NCBI GenBank assembly: GCA_026184295.1
Contig: JAHCJK010000019.1
Location: 1-51,661, forward strand
Source: Planctomycetota bacterium
GTDB taxonomy: Bacteria; Planctomycetota; SZUA-567; H5-PLA8
DNA: 51,661 bases
Direction of reading: 5' to 3'
The notes beneath the pieces are model-generated. The model saw only the letters and a list, made by a program, of their open reading frames with translations. It did no database searches and was not told the origin of the DNA. The position numbers were made by a program, and so were the translations under genes. The stretch's first letter is position 1, and every line of letters begins with the position of its first letter. Positions 24,690 through 33,746 of the stretch are shown piece by piece.

Positions 24690-25478
24690 ATGCAGATCGT
24701 TCTCGAGCCGAAGCCGAACAAGTTCGATCTCAACTGGTCGATGCTCGGCGTTCCCACGCGCGTCTCGCCCTGGTTCTGGGCCATCACGCTGCTGATGGGC
24801 TGGCGGAAGGACGTTACGCTCGCCCCGTTGGCCATCTGGACCGCGTGCGTCTTCGTCTCCATCCTGCTGCATGAGTTCGGGCACGCGCTGACGGCCAAGA
24901 AGTTCGGCGCGTACAACGTGCGCGTCGTTCTGTATCACCTCGGCGGACTGGCGATTCACGAGGGATTCCTCACCACCACGCGCCGGGTGATCGTGCTGCT
25001 GATGGGACCCGGCGCCGGCTTCGTCCTTTGGGGCGCGGTCTTCGGGCTTGCGTACGCGGTGGACTTCCGGAACCTTCCCCTATCGCCGGATGGACGCTAC
25101 TACCTTGTGTTGGCGGTGGCCTACCTGCTTTGGATCAACGGAATCTGGGGACTGGTGAATCTCATCCCCGTCTATCCTCTCGACGGCGGGCAGATACTGA
25201 AGGAGGTTCTGACCGCCATGCGTCCGCGCGGCGGCGCGCGGCTGGCGCATTCGGCATGCATGGTGGTGGGCATCGTCGCCGCCGCGGGCTTCCTGGCATG
25301 GTGCGCGGCCGATCCGAAGAACGGACAACTCTATCCCGCCGTCCTTTTTGGCGTGCTTGCGTACCAGAATTACCGGCTGCGCCAGGCGTACACGATGTAC
25401 GACCAGGAAGAGGAAGCCTTCGCGCCGCGCCAGCCGTGGGAGCAGGACCCCGATTGGTGGAAGCGCGGCGGACGCTAG
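24690..25478 (+). CDS. M50-family site-2 intramembrane metalloprotease
   Basis: This 262-aa membrane protein has the zinc motif H61-E-F-G-H65 with catalytic Glu62 in a hydrophobic helix, and the third ligand in NLIPVYPLDGGQ (157-168; Asp165). Helices are also seen near 28-38, 100-120, 140-155 and 195-230. No PDZ or CBS domain is present, so it is a minimal S2P-like or SpoIVFB-like form. These proteases cut membrane-bound substrates, often anti-sigma factors or regulators. A 97-nt gap separates it from the kinase gene. No anti-sigma factor gene is near. The start has GAGGAG in a hairpin. It converges on the GH123-like gene with 3 nt between. Confidence 0.9.
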   Translation: MQIVLEPKPNKFDLNWSMLGVPTRVSPWFWAITLLMGWRKDVTLAPLAIWTACVFVSILLHEFGHALTAKKFGAYNVRVVLYHLGGLAIHEGFLTTTRRVIVLLMGPGAGFVLWGAVFGLAYAVDFRNLPLSPDGRYYLVLAVAYLLWINGIWGLVNLIPVYPLDGGQILKEVLTAMRPRGGARLAHSACMVVGIVAAAGFLAWCAADPKNGQLYPAVLFGVLAYQNYRLRQAYTMYDQEEEAFAPRQPWEQDPDWWKRGGR

Positions 25479-25481
25479 CGG

Positions 25482-27854
25482 CTATTTCGAAAGCGCCGCG
25501 CCGATGCGTTCGCGAAGGTCGAGCATCTTTCGCGGATCGCGGTCGTAGGACGTTACGCCCGTCACCAGAACCTCGCGGGCCTCCTTCAGAAGCGCCGCTG
25601 CGCCCGGGTCCTTCGCGGCGCGTTCCGTCAGCAGCGTCAGGTACTCGAAATCCTCCAGCCCGTCGCGCAGCGATTCGAAGCGCAGCGAACTGAGCGGTTC
25701 GCCCTGGGGCCCCGGATACATCAGCAGCCCGTCGCCGTGCGGCTTCTCGAGCTTCCACGCCGTGCGCGTGCCGTCGCCGGAGGTCCACCACGCCTTGTTC
25801 TCCAGGTTCTCGTTCCAGCTCTGGAAGAGGTCCCAATACTCGAAGCCCTTCGCGCCGGTGCGGAAGCAGATCCACGGCATCACGCGCGCGTCGAGCAGCG
25901 GGTATTCGACGAAGAGGTTGGGGTGCTCCGACGGCCAGATGCAGACGGCGAGCGTGATCTCGTTGCCCGCCTTGAGCCGCTCGGGGCCGCCGGCTTGCTC
26001 GAACTGGCCGAAGTAGAGGTCCCAGATGTCGGCGTGGCCGGCCAGCGCCTGCACGCCTTTGTACTCGTTGAGGCACTGCATGACGGGCAGGCCGGGCGCG
26101 GCCTTCTTGCTCAGCGCGTACATTTCCTTGCAGGCGTCCCACTCGCGCAGCTTCGGGTGGTCGGAGGCCTCGTCGATGTTGTAGAGCACCGCGGCGTCGA
26201 AGATGCCCTGCTCCTTCGCGTGCGCGGCGTAGGCCTTGATCAGCGCGGCGAACTCGGTTTTGAAGCGCTCGTCGTAGTCGCCGCCGCCGAACTTGCGGAA
26301 GCGCGGCACCTGCGCGAGCGGGAAGCGCGTGAGGTACGGCTTGAGCACGCCGATCCAGCGGTCGAGCTTCGCGAAGTCGTAGCCGTCGCCCGCCTTGGGC
26401 ACCTTCGGCGTCTTCCAGGCCCAGCCGTTCAGGAGCGTGCCAGGCGGGAGCCGGTTGCGCGCCGCCGCGAGCGCAAAACGTTCCGCGATCTTCTCGCCCT
26501 CGTCGCCGCCGTAGAACTTCGCGATCAGCGCGGGCTCGAACGCGAGCGAGAGCGCCGCGCAGTGGCCCTTGATCGGCAGCGTAAACGGGCGGACGTTCAC
26601 TTCGATCGGCAGCGTGGTCTTGCCCGTCGCGCATGCGACGCTCAACTCGCCCTTGTACGTGCCCGGCGCGGTGGCCTCGCTCGCTTCGACCGTGACCAGC
26701 ACCGGCTGGCATTCGCCGGGCTTGACCTCGAACTTCGCGTTCGGCAACAGCGGGTCGGGCCACCAGCCGAGCTTCTGCGACTGGTACGGCCGCTTGCCCT
26801 TGCTTGTGTCCACGTAGCCGACCAAATTCAGCTTCACCTGCGAAGCGGGCAGCTTCGCGCCGCCCGGTCCCGACAGGTCGCCCGCCAGCGAGACGGACAC
26901 CTCTTTAAGCGCCTTGCCGAGCGAGACGACGACCAGTTGCGCGCCTTCGCGCTCGTTGCGCGCAAGCGAGAGCTTGAGCGCCGGCGCGAAGTCGCCTCGG
27001 TACGGCTCGTCGAGGAAGACTTGCGTGAGGCTCGAGGCCACGCCAACCACGAAGTCCCCGCCGGTCTTTTCGCGCTCGGCGATTCCGCTGAGGAAGGAGG
27101 CGCGAATGCGCGCGACGTCTTCGGGCTTGGGCGAGGGATTCTTGCTGAGCAGATCGAGCTTTAGGTTTTCGGACATCGTACCGACTTCCGCATCGGGAAA
27201 CATCGCGCGGGCCCAGTTCCCCACCATTTCCAACTCGCGGCGCGCGGCGGCGGCCTCGTCCGGCGTCACCACGCACGCGCTGACCTCGTCGATGAAGAGA
27301 TCGCCCGTGCCGAAGTGGTAGATCCACAGCGAAAGCTTCGGCGGGTCTTCGCCCTTCGCGCCCTTGGGCACGACGACGCGCGCCTCGTACAGCTTCCAGT
27401 CCTTCGAGGCATCGATGTTGATCTTGTGCCAGCCGTTGTCGTCGGGATCGCCTTCCAAGTTGGCGAAGGCGCCGCCCTTCAGATTCTCGGTGCGCGCCCA
27501 GAATTTCACGCGCAGCGTCGCGCCGGCCTGGGCCGAGAACGAAGCCAGCGTGTGAATATCTCCGCGGCCCGCTTTGGTTCCGGCGACCTTCGCAGCCTTG
27601 CCGGTCTTGCCGAGGACGAGTTCGAAGGTATAGGCGCCGTTTTGTCCGCTGCGCCCGACCCACTGAGCGAAGGGACACTTCGTTCCGTCTCCGGCCTCGT
27701 CAAACGATCCGTTCTTGATCAGTTCGGGGCCCGCGCGTTCGGCCGGGGCCGCGTCCTGGGCCAAACCCGACGCACCCGCGCACGCCCAGCAGAACACCGA
27801 AAGGCCGATCAGCGCGCGCACTCCGCGCCCATTGGGAATTCCCGTGCCCTTCAT
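25482..27854 (-). CDS. Secreted DUF4091 / GH123-like protein
   Basis: This 790-aa protein has a signal region (VRALIGLSVFCWACAGASGLAQ). A carbohydrate-binding-like beta-sandwich follows (about 40-200, ELIKNGSFDEAGDGTKC, typical of CBM4/discoidin-type modules). The middle has a beta-rich domain and then a TIM-barrel-like half with a DE pair in YNIDEASD (D561/E562). Adjacent Asp-Glu is the catalytic pair of GH123 N-acetylgalactosaminidases, and DUF4091 is the C-terminal part (LRFESLRDGLEDFEYL). A hexosaminidase-like activity on outer polysaccharide is a reasonable guess but not shown. The gene overlaps the regulator stop by 4 nt (ATGA). AAAGGAGG lies 7 nt before the start, inside the regulator's end. 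Confidence 0.82.
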   Translation of the reverse strand: MKGTGIPNGRGVRALIGLSVFCWACAGASGLAQDAAPAERAGPELIKNGSFDEAGDGTKCPFAQWVGRSGQNGAYTFELVLGKTGKAAKVAGTKAGRGDIHTLASFSAQAGATLRVKFWARTENLKGGAFANLEGDPDDNGWHKINIDASKDWKLYEARVVVPKGAKGEDPPKLSLWIYHFGTGDLFIDEVSACVVTPDEAAAARRELEMVGNWARAMFPDAEVGTMSENLKLDLLSKNPSPKPEDVARIRASFLSGIAEREKTGGDFVVGVASSLTQVFLDEPYRGDFAPALKLSLARNEREGAQLVVVSLGKALKEVSVSLAGDLSGPGGAKLPASQVKLNLVGYVDTSKGKRPYQSQKLGWWPDPLLPNAKFEVKPGECQPVLVTVEASEATAPGTYKGELSVACATGKTTLPIEVNVRPFTLPIKGHCAALSLAFEPALIAKFYGGDEGEKIAERFALAAARNRLPPGTLLNGWAWKTPKVPKAGDGYDFAKLDRWIGVLKPYLTRFPLAQVPRFRKFGGGDYDERFKTEFAALIKAYAAHAKEQGIFDAAVLYNIDEASDHPKLREWDACKEMYALSKKAAPGLPVMQCLNEYKGVQALAGHADIWDLYFGQFEQAGGPERLKAGNEITLAVCIWPSEHPNLFVEYPLLDARVMPWICFRTGAKGFEYWDLFQSWNENLENKAWWTSGDGTRTAWKLEKPHGDGLLMYPGPQGEPLSSLRFESLRDGLEDFEYLTLLTERAAKDPGAAALLKEAREVLVTGVTSYDRDPRKMLDLRERIGAALSK

Positions 27855-28984
27855 ACCGAGCCTCCTTTGCGTGGTGCGGCGATGGACGAGCCTTCTTCGA
27901 AAACCATGGGCAGGACGCGGCCGGCGGGCTTCGCGCCGGGATCGGTGAGTTCGTCGAAGAGCATGCGCGCGGCCGCGGCGCCCACGCCATCGGGCGAGGC
28001 CCACGCGTAGGACGGCGCGACGGGAAAGACGAGGTCTTCGGCCGGACGGTTGATGAACGCAAGCGAGAGGTCCGCGGGCACCGAAAGCCCGCGCGCGGCG
28101 GCGGCCTGGCAGACCCCCGCGGCCTTGTGATCGTTGTCGCAGTAGACCGCGGTCAGGCTCGGCGCGCGCGCCAGGAGCGCCTCGCCCGCGCGGACGCCGG
28201 CTTCGAACGTGGGTTCAACGTCGCGGACGATCTGCGACTCAGGCGCGCCGCCCAGCGCGTCGAAGGCGCCCTCGGCCTTCGCATGGTCCCACTGAAAAGG
28301 ATCGGGGTCGGCCTCGTCGCGCCGGCCGAGCACCAGCCCGATACGCCCGCGCGCGTGCCCGGCGCGGAGCAACCGTTCGACCAGCGCGCGCGCGGCGGCG
28401 CGGTGATCGCGAAGCACGACGGCGTAGCCGGGCATTTCGTGCGGGACATCGAGCACCGCGTACGCCGCGCCTGCCTCGCGCAGCCGGTCGATGTGCGTCC
28501 GATTACCCGCGAAGTACGGAAAGACCACGCCTTCTCTCGCCTGCGCGTCCGAGACGCGGCGTTCCAGCAGGCCGTCGAGCACCTTCGCGCGCGCGACCTG
28601 CGAGAGCCCTTCGTGAACTTCCACGGTCATGCCGAGCGCGCGGGCTTCGTCGAGCAGATCGCGGAAGACGCTCAGACCTTTGGCCGCGGCCGGCGGGACG
28701 CCGCCGAGCAGATGCAGCCGCAGCCGCAGCGCGGCAGGCGCGGCCCGGCCGAGCACGCGGCTGCCGGTGCGCACCGCGCGGGCGATGTAGCCTTCGCGCG
28801 CAAGATCTTGAAGCGCGCGGCTGACCGTGGCGTGGCTGAGACGATATTCGGCCATGAGCTGCCGCTGCGTGGGCACCTTCGCGCCGGGCTTCCAGACGCC
28901 CGACCGGATGCGCTCCAACAGGTGCTGCTTGAGCCAGAGGTGCTTAACCTCTGATTCAGGCAGGGAGTTAGGAGCTTTTCGCAT
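27851..28984 (-). CDS. GntR/LacI-type transcriptional regulator (AraR-like layout)
   Basis: This 377-aa protein combines an N-terminal GntR winged helix (KQHLLERIRSGVWKPGAKVPTQRQLMAEYRLSHATVSRALQDLAREGYI, about 18-70) with a LacI/periplasmic-binding-type effector domain (about 90-370, including VPADLSLAFINRPAED near the end). The architecture is that of AraR-type sugar repressors. It is the first gene of a two-gene minus-strand unit with the GH123-like gene and is translationally coupled to it. AAGGAG (minus strand) precedes the ATG. Two perfect palindromes upstream (29012-29025 and 29030-29041) fit a dimeric self-repressor. The effector is likely a sugar, perhaps a product of the GH123-like enzyme; this is inference. 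Confidence 0.85.
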   Translation of the reverse strand: MRKAPNSLPESEVKHLWLKQHLLERIRSGVWKPGAKVPTQRQLMAEYRLSHATVSRALQDLAREGYIARAVRTGSRVLGRAAPAALRLRLHLLGGVPPAAAKGLSVFRDLLDEARALGMTVEVHEGLSQVARAKVLDGLLERRVSDAQAREGVVFPYFAGNRTHIDRLREAGAAYAVLDVPHEMPGYAVVLRDHRAAARALVERLLRAGHARGRIGLVLGRRDEADPDPFQWDHAKAEGAFDALGGAPESQIVRDVEPTFEAGVRAGEALLARAPSLTAVYCDNDHKAAGVCQAAAARGLSVPADLSLAFINRPAEDLVFPVAPSYAWASPDGVGAAAARMLFDELTDPGAKPAGRVLPMVFEEGSSIAAPRKGGSV

Positions 28985-29011
28985 TCCGATTTCCTACTCC
29001 TTCGCACCAAC

Positions 29012-29025
29012 TTAGGTATACCTAA
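29012..29025. promoter_or_regulatory. Perfect 14-bp palindrome, candidate operator for the GntR/LacI-type regulator
   Basis: TTAGGTATACCTAA reads the same on both strands. It starts 28 nt upstream of the regulator's ATG (28984) on the minus strand. Its position in the divergent gap suits self-repression. It is AT-richer than flanking sequence. Confidence 0.6.
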
Positions 29026-29029
29026 TCAT

Positions 29030-29041
29030 TGAATCGATTCA
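29030..29041. promoter_or_regulatory. Second perfect palindrome next to the first
   Basis: TGAATCGATTCA (12 bp) lies 4 nt beyond the 14-bp palindrome. The two may form a pair of operator half-sites or separate sites. A 12-mer palindrome is more likely by chance than the 14-mer, so this has less weight on its own. Confidence 0.4.
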
Positions 29042-29179
29042 TTATCTCTCCTTTATGTACACCGGCGCGAGCGACGGAACAAGAAAAATCCCGGGCCCTC
29101 GCGGCGGCTGACACCTGCGCATGCGGATTCGCCCGTATCCTTTATGATGCGGCGCGATTCCGAGGGTGGCAGGGAGCGC

Positions 29180-29599
29180 ATGGATTACGACATCGAACGG
29201 CGTTACTACGTCGAAAAGATCATGGACTACGTGGACGCGCTGGAGAACGCGTCGGAGTTGCAGCTTGCCGACGACAACCGCGTCCTCTTCCGCGTCGAAG
29301 GGCGGCCGTTCGAGGCGCTCGCGTGGATCGACAAGGACTCCGACATGATCTGCATCACGACGCGGACCGCCGACATGCCGGTGGAAAAGTTCGAGGAAGC
29401 GGTGAAGCTGCTGCAATCGAACCTGGAGACCTGCTGGGAGTACTGCGTGGCCGTCTCCGCCGTCGAACAGCGCTACGATCTCTCGATGGCGCTCTTCATC
29501 GGCGGGTTCACGTTCGAGGCCTTCGAGGCCGTGATCCACAACCTGATGAGCTGCGCCGAAGCGATCGAGACCAACCACGGCGCGAAGAAGGAAAAGTGA
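29180..29599 (+). CDS. Small acidic protein, YbjN/secretion-chaperone-like fold candidate
   Basis: This 139-aa acidic protein is not firmly recognised. Its pattern of a helix start (RRYYVEKIMDYVDAL), alternating strands (VLFRVEGRPFEALAWIDKDSDMICITTR), another helix (EKFEEAVKLLQSNLETC) and a last helix (AFEAVIHNLMSCAEAIETNH) resembles YbjN or type III chaperone (CesT-like) folds. No secretion system gene is nearby. The ATG at 29180 is supported by AGGGAG; an in-frame start at 29144 is possible but lacks such a site. It is 26 nt upstream of the aldo/keto reductase and probably co-transcribed. No signal peptide or membrane helix. Confidence 0.6.
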   Translation: MDYDIERRYYVEKIMDYVDALENASELQLADDNRVLFRVEGRPFEALAWIDKDSDMICITTRTADMPVEKFEEAVKLLQSNLETCWEYCVAVSAVEQRYDLSMALFIGGFTFEAFEAVIHNLMSCAEAIETNHGAKKEK

Positions 29600-29625
29600 C
29601 GCGCGCCGCCGCGCACGAGGACGCC

Positions 29626-30558
29626 ATGCCGAACCCGCAACCGCGCTTTGCGCCGCGCCGCGAACTGGGCCGCACCGGCTTTGCCGCCACGCGCCTGGGC
29701 GCGGGCGACCTGGCCGACCGCAACGTGCCGATCGAACAGTGCGTCGCGACCCTGCGCCGCGCGCTCGACGCGGGCCTGAATCTGGTGGACACCGCGCCGG
29801 GCTACGAAGACGGCTACAGCGAGGAGATCGTCGGGCGCGCGCTGCAAGGCCGGCGCGTCGGCGTCTTCGTCATCGACAAGATCGACCACCTGGACCGCCC
29901 GGTGGCCGCGCAAGTGGACGCGAGCCTGGCGCGTCTGCGCACGGACCACACGGACCTGTTCGTCTTCCACGGCGTCAGCAGGCTGAGCGACTGGCAGGCG
30001 CTGGCCGCGCCCGGCGGCGGCTTCGAACAGCTCGCGGCGTGCGTGCGCGCGGGCAAGACGCGCTTCCGCGGCATTTCGAGCCACCATCCGGACGTGCTGA
30101 ACGCCGCGCTGGACTCGAAGCTCTGCGACGTGGTGATGTTCCCCGTCGGCCCGTTCGTGGACGCGCGCTACGTGACCGAGATCCTGCCGCGCTGCAAGGC
30201 CGATGGCGTCGGCAGCGTCTGCTTCAAGACGTTCGGCGCGGGCAAGCTGCTGGGCGAGACCGAAGGCTACGGCCGGCCGCTCTCGGCGCGCCCGCGCGGC
30301 AAGGTCAGTTCCGGCGGCGGCGACGCGCCCGCGGCGACGCTGCTCGCGCGGATGGACGTGGATAGCTGCGTGCGCTACACGCTCACCTGCGACCCCGACG
30401 TGGCGCTTCTGGGCCTCTCCTTTCCCAACGAACAGGACGCGGCCTTCGCCGCCGCGGAAGCCTTTCGCCCCATGACGGCCGAAGAGATGGACGAGACCCG
30501 CGCGCGGGCGCGCGAGGCGATCGAAGGCAAGGGCGCGTGCTGGTGGAACCCGGCCTAG
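29626..30558 (+). CDS. Aldo/keto reductase
   Basis: This 310-aa protein has the AKR (beta/alpha)8 layout and the full catalytic tetrad: D55 (NLVDTAPGY), Y60, K85 (FVIDKIDHL) and H115 (LFVFHGV). ELGRTGFAATRLGAGDL at the start is the normal NAD(P)H-barrel opening. AKRs reduce aldehydes and ketones to alcohols. ACGAGG lies 6 nt before ATG 29626. A long in-frame extension upstream is out of register with the small acidic gene and is rejected. The gene sits ahead of the DUF4432 and lut genes, which suggests sugar or hydroxyacid metabolism, but the substrate is unknown. Confidence 0.88.
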   Translation: MPNPQPRFAPRRELGRTGFAATRLGAGDLADRNVPIEQCVATLRRALDAGLNLVDTAPGYEDGYSEEIVGRALQGRRVGVFVIDKIDHLDRPVAAQVDASLARLRTDHTDLFVFHGVSRLSDWQALAAPGGGFEQLAACVRAGKTRFRGISSHHPDVLNAALDSKLCDVVMFPVGPFVDARYVTEILPRCKADGVGSVCFKTFGAGKLLGETEGYGRPLSARPRGKVSSGGGDAPAATLLARMDVDSCVRYTLTCDPDVALLGLSFPNEQDAAFAAAEAFRPMTAEEMDETRARAREAIEGKGACWWNPA

Positions 30559-30629
30559 CGCGGCACTTGCAATAGCTGAAACAGGACCTAAGCAGGTACC
30601 TTGGTTTCGGCCGGAACGGAGAACGGTAC

Positions 30630-31748
30630 GTGGCGGACGTCTTCGGAAAACAGTGGAAGCGGGACGCCTTTCGCGCGCGCGTCGGCGAGATGGGCCAGGC
30701 CGCGGGCTTCGAACGCGTGGTGCTCGACGACGGGCACGCGCGCGGCGTTCGCGCGGCGATCCTTCGCACCGGCAGCGGGCTCGACGCCGAGATCATGCTC
30801 GACCGCGCGATGGATCTGGGCCGCGTGCACTACAAGGGCCACGCGCTGGCCTACCGCGCGCCCTTCGGCGACGTGCATCCGTCCTATTACAACGACGTGG
30901 GACTCGGCTGGCTGCGCACCTTCGGCGTCGGGCTCGTCACGACCTGCGGAATGCAGAACGCCGGCGCGCCGAACGTGGACCAGAACCAGCCGCACGGCCT
31001 GCACGGCGGGCTCTCCACGACGCCCGCGTGCGAAATCTCCGAGTCGGCCGAATGGCGGTGCGACGAGTACGTCGTCTCGATCACCGGAAAGATGCGCGAG
31101 ATCACCGCGACGGGGCTCTTCGGCCCCAACCTGTGCCTTACGCGCACGATCTCGAGCGCGCTCGGCGCGCGCTGGATCGAGATTCACGACGTGGTGAGCA
31201 ACGAAGGCTTCACGCCCTCGCCGCTCCTCTTTCTCTACCACATCAACGTCGGCTTCCCGATCCTCGACGAAGGCTCGCGGCTGCTCTCGTCCGCCACCCG
31301 CGTGGAACCGCGCGACGCGGTCGCCGTCCCGGGCCTGCCGGACCACGCGGACTTCGAGGCGCCGGTCGCGGGCTACAAGGAACAGGTCTTCTTTCACGAG
31401 ATGCGGACGGACGCGCGGGGCCTCGTCCGCGCCGGCATCGCCGCGCCCCGGCGCGCCTCGGGCGAACGCCTCGCCTTCGTCGTCGAATACCCGAAAGCAC
31501 AGTTGCCGATGTTCAGCGAATGGAAGCAGGTCGGCGCCGGCGTGTACGTCGTCGGCCTGGAACCCGGCACCTGCTCGGTGCTCGGGCGCGCGAACGAGCG
31601 GAAGCAGGGCCGCCTGAAGCCGCTCCAGCCGGGCGAGACCCGGACGTTCGACCTGACGCTGCGCGTGCTGGAAGGCGACGCCGAGATTCGCGCGCTGGAA
31701 AAGCAGCTCGCCGCCCTCAAGCGCGCCCCCGCGCGAAAGGCCCGCTGA
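30630..31748 (+). CDS. DUF4432 family protein (aldose-epimerase-like fold)
   Basis: This 372-aa protein matches DUF4432: LDDGHARGVRAAILRTGSGLDAEIMLDRAMDLGRV near the start, HGLHGGLSTTPA, LFLYHINVGFPILDEGS and EPGTCSVLGRANERKQG near the end. The fold is galactose-mutarotase-like, and members lie beside sugar catabolism genes. The start is GTG 30630 with GGAG 8 nt upstream. Its stop codon shares one base with the lutA start (TGATG), which suggests coupling. A sugar-anomer or sugar-acid substrate is plausible; the precise reaction is unknown. It is cytosolic, with no signal peptide. Confidence 0.85.
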   Translation: MADVFGKQWKRDAFRARVGEMGQAAGFERVVLDDGHARGVRAAILRTGSGLDAEIMLDRAMDLGRVHYKGHALAYRAPFGDVHPSYYNDVGLGWLRTFGVGLVTTCGMQNAGAPNVDQNQPHGLHGGLSTTPACEISESAEWRCDEYVVSITGKMREITATGLFGPNLCLTRTISSALGARWIEIHDVVSNEGFTPSPLLFLYHINVGFPILDEGSRLLSSATRVEPRDAVAVPGLPDHADFEAPVAGYKEQVFFHEMRTDARGLVRAGIAAPRRASGERLAFVVEYPKAQLPMFSEWKQVGAGVYVVGLEPGTCSVLGRANERKQGRLKPLQPGETRTFDLTLRVLEGDAEIRALEKQLAALKRAPARKAR

Positions 31749-32506
31749 TGCCCGCGCCGCGCCGCGTCTCCCTCTTCGTCACCTGCCTGGCCGACCAGAT
31801 GCGCCCCGAGACCGCCTGGGCCGCCGTCGAGTTGCTCGAACGCGCCGGCTGCGAAGTGGACGTGCCGCTCGCGCAGACCTGCTGCGGGCAGCCCGCGTTC
31901 AACAGCGGCTTCCGCAACGAAGCGCGCGAAGTCGTGCGCCACTGGCTCGACGTCTTCCGCGGCTCCGAGACCATCGTCTGCCCTTCGGGTTCCTGCACGA
32001 GCATGGTCAAAGTCTTCTTCAAGGAACTCTTCGATCCGCTGAGCGCCGAAGGGCGCGAGGTCCAGCGGCTCTCCGACCGGACGTACGAGCTGACGCAGTA
32101 CCTCGTCCACGTGCTCGGCATCACCAACTTCGGCGCGGAATACACCGGCAAGGTCGCGTACCACGCCTCCTGCCACCTGCTGCGCGAACTGAACGAGAAG
32201 ACCTCGCCCAAGGTCCTGCTCGAAAAAGTCGCCGGCGCACAGCTCGTCCCGCTGGCGGAGAACGAGACCGTCTGCTGCGGCTTCGGCGGGACGTTTTCGG
32301 TCAAACTGCCGGACGTTTCGACGGCGATGATGGACGAGAAGATTCGCGCGATCGAAGATAGCGGCGCGGACTGCGTGGTCGCATGCGACGGCGGCTGCCT
32401 GCTGCACATCGCCGGCGGGCTCTCGCGCATGGGCGCCCACGCGCGCGCCTTTCACATCGCCGAACTCCTGACCGGACGCGTGCCGCCTCCGCGGGCCGGG
32501 AACTGA
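31748..32506 (+). CDS. lutA: L-lactate oxidation subunit LutA (CCG-domain iron-sulfur protein)
   Basis: This 252-aa protein has two CCG domains. The first has C13, CCG at 45-47 and C78/C83 (CPSGSC). The second has [15 protein letters not shown] and CDGGC. CCG domains bind an Fe-S cluster and are found in heterodisulfide reductase and glycolate oxidase subunits. LutA, LutB and LutC together oxidise L-lactate to pyruvate in Bacillus. Here lhgO lies between lutA and lutB. The start overlaps the DUF4432 stop by one base. All Cys ligands are present, so it should be functional. Confidence 0.9.
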   Translation: MPAPRRVSLFVTCLADQMRPETAWAAVELLERAGCEVDVPLAQTCCGQPAFNSGFRNEAREVVRHWLDVFRGSETIVCPSGSCTSMVKVFFKELFDPLSAEGREVQRLSDRTYELTQYLVHVLGITNFGAEYTGKVAYHASCHLLRELNEKTSPKVLLEKVAGAQLVPLAENETVCCGFGGTFSVKLPDVSTAMMDEKIRAIEDSGADCVVACDGGCLLHIAGGLSRMGAHARAFHIAELLTGRVPPPRAGN

Positions 32507-32523
32507 CCGCGGACGCGAGGCGC

Positions 32524-33714
32524 ATGCACACGACCGACGTGGCGATCATCGGCGGCGGCATCGTGGGCCTGGCCACGGCGTACCACGTGCTCCAGCGGCA
32601 TCCCGGCAAGCGCGCAATCGTGCTCGAAAAAGAGAACGGTCTCGCGAACCACCAGACCGGGCACAACTCCGGCGTCCTCCATTCCGGCATCTACTACAAA
32701 CCGGGCTCGCTGAAGGCGCTGAACTGCCGCCAGGGCAAGCAGGCGATGGAAGCGTTCTGCAAGGCCGAAGGCGTCGAGTACGAGATCTGCGGCAAAGTCG
32801 TCGTCGCGGTCGATGAGAAGGAACTCCCGGCGCTCCAGCGCATCCACGAACGCGCCGTGGCCAACGGCGTGGCCTGCGAACTGATCGGACGCGAACGTCT
32901 GCTCGAACTGGAACCCCACGCGGCGGGCGTGAAGGCGCTGCACGTGCCCGAGACCGGCATCGTGAACTACCGCCAGGTCTGCGAACGGCTCGGCGCGCGC
33001 ATCCGCGAAGGCGGCGGCGAGATTCTCTTCAACGCAAAGGCGCGCAAAGTGGACGCGCGCGCGGACGAAGTGGTCGTGGAGACCGCGGCGGGCGAAGTGC
33101 ACGCGAAGCTCGCGGTCAACTGCGCGGGGCTGTACTGCGACCGCGTCGCGCGTCTGGCGGGCCGCGATCCGGGCGCGAAGATCGTGCCTTTCCGCGGCGA
33201 ATACTACGAGTTGAAACCCGAAGCCAAGCACCTCTGCAAGAACCTGATCTATCCGGTGCCCGACCCAAGCTTCCCGTTTCTGGGCGTGCACTTCACCCGC
33301 ATGGTCGGCGGGCACGTCGAATGCGGTCCGAACGCGGTGCTGGCGTTCCGCCGCGAAGGCTACCGCCGCCGCGACATCCACCTCGGCGAACTCTTCGAAT
33401 CGCTCACCTACCCCGGCTTCCTGCGGCTGGCGGCGAAGTACTGGCGCAGCGGCATGGGCGAGATGTGGCGTTCGTTCAGCAAGCGCGCATTCGTGAAGGC
33501 GCTGCAGCGCCTGATGCCCGAAATCCGCGCCGAGCACCTGGAACCCGCACCGGCCGGCGTGCGCGCGCAGGCGCTTGCCCGCGACGGGAGCCTCGTGGAT
33601 GATTTCCTGATCGTGGAATCGGACCGGATGGTCCACGTCTGCAACGCGCCGTCGCCGGCGGCCACCGCGTCGCTGAACATCGGCCGGACGATCGTGGAAA
33701 AGCTGCGCCTGTAA
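32524..33714 (+). CDS. lhgO: L-2-hydroxyglutarate oxidase LhgO
   Basis: This 396-aa FAD-dependent oxidoreductase (DAO fold) has the dinucleotide motif [15 protein letters not shown] near the start (G10 to G15). [32 protein letters not shown] is a strong LhgO hallmark. Later [26 protein letters not shown] and [13 protein letters not shown] are typical. It oxidises L-2-hydroxyglutarate to 2-oxoglutarate and passes electrons to the respiratory chain. ATG 32524 follows GCGAGG; the open frame extends upstream to 32383 but overlaps lutA. Unusually it is inserted within the lut genes, which suggests shared regulation or shared electron transfer of 2-hydroxyacid oxidation. Confidence 0.93.
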   Translation: MHTTDVAIIGGGIVGLATAYHVLQRHPGKRAIVLEKENGLANHQTGHNSGVLHSGIYYKPGSLKALNCRQGKQAMEAFCKAEGVEYEICGKVVVAVDEKELPALQRIHERAVANGVACELIGRERLLELEPHAAGVKALHVPETGIVNYRQVCERLGARIREGGGEILFNAKARKVDARADEVVVETAAGEVHAKLAVNCAGLYCDRVARLAGRDPGAKIVPFRGEYYELKPEAKHLCKNLIYPVPDPSFPFLGVHFTRMVGGHVECGPNAVLAFRREGYRRRDIHLGELFESLTYPGFLRLAAKYWRSGMGEMWRSFSKRAFVKALQRLMPEIRAEHLEPAPAGVRAQALARDGSLVDDFLIVESDRMVHVCNAPSPAATASLNIGRTIVEKLRL

Positions 33715-33746
33715 CGAAGGTTCGCACCGGGGACGGCAGGACACGC

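Noticed and set aside
29029-29625. N-terminal extension of the aldo/keto reductase reaching back to 29029
   Set aside because: It reads through the palindromes and out of frame over the small acidic gene, and the extension is Arg-rich shadow sequence. The AKR family begins near ATG 29626.
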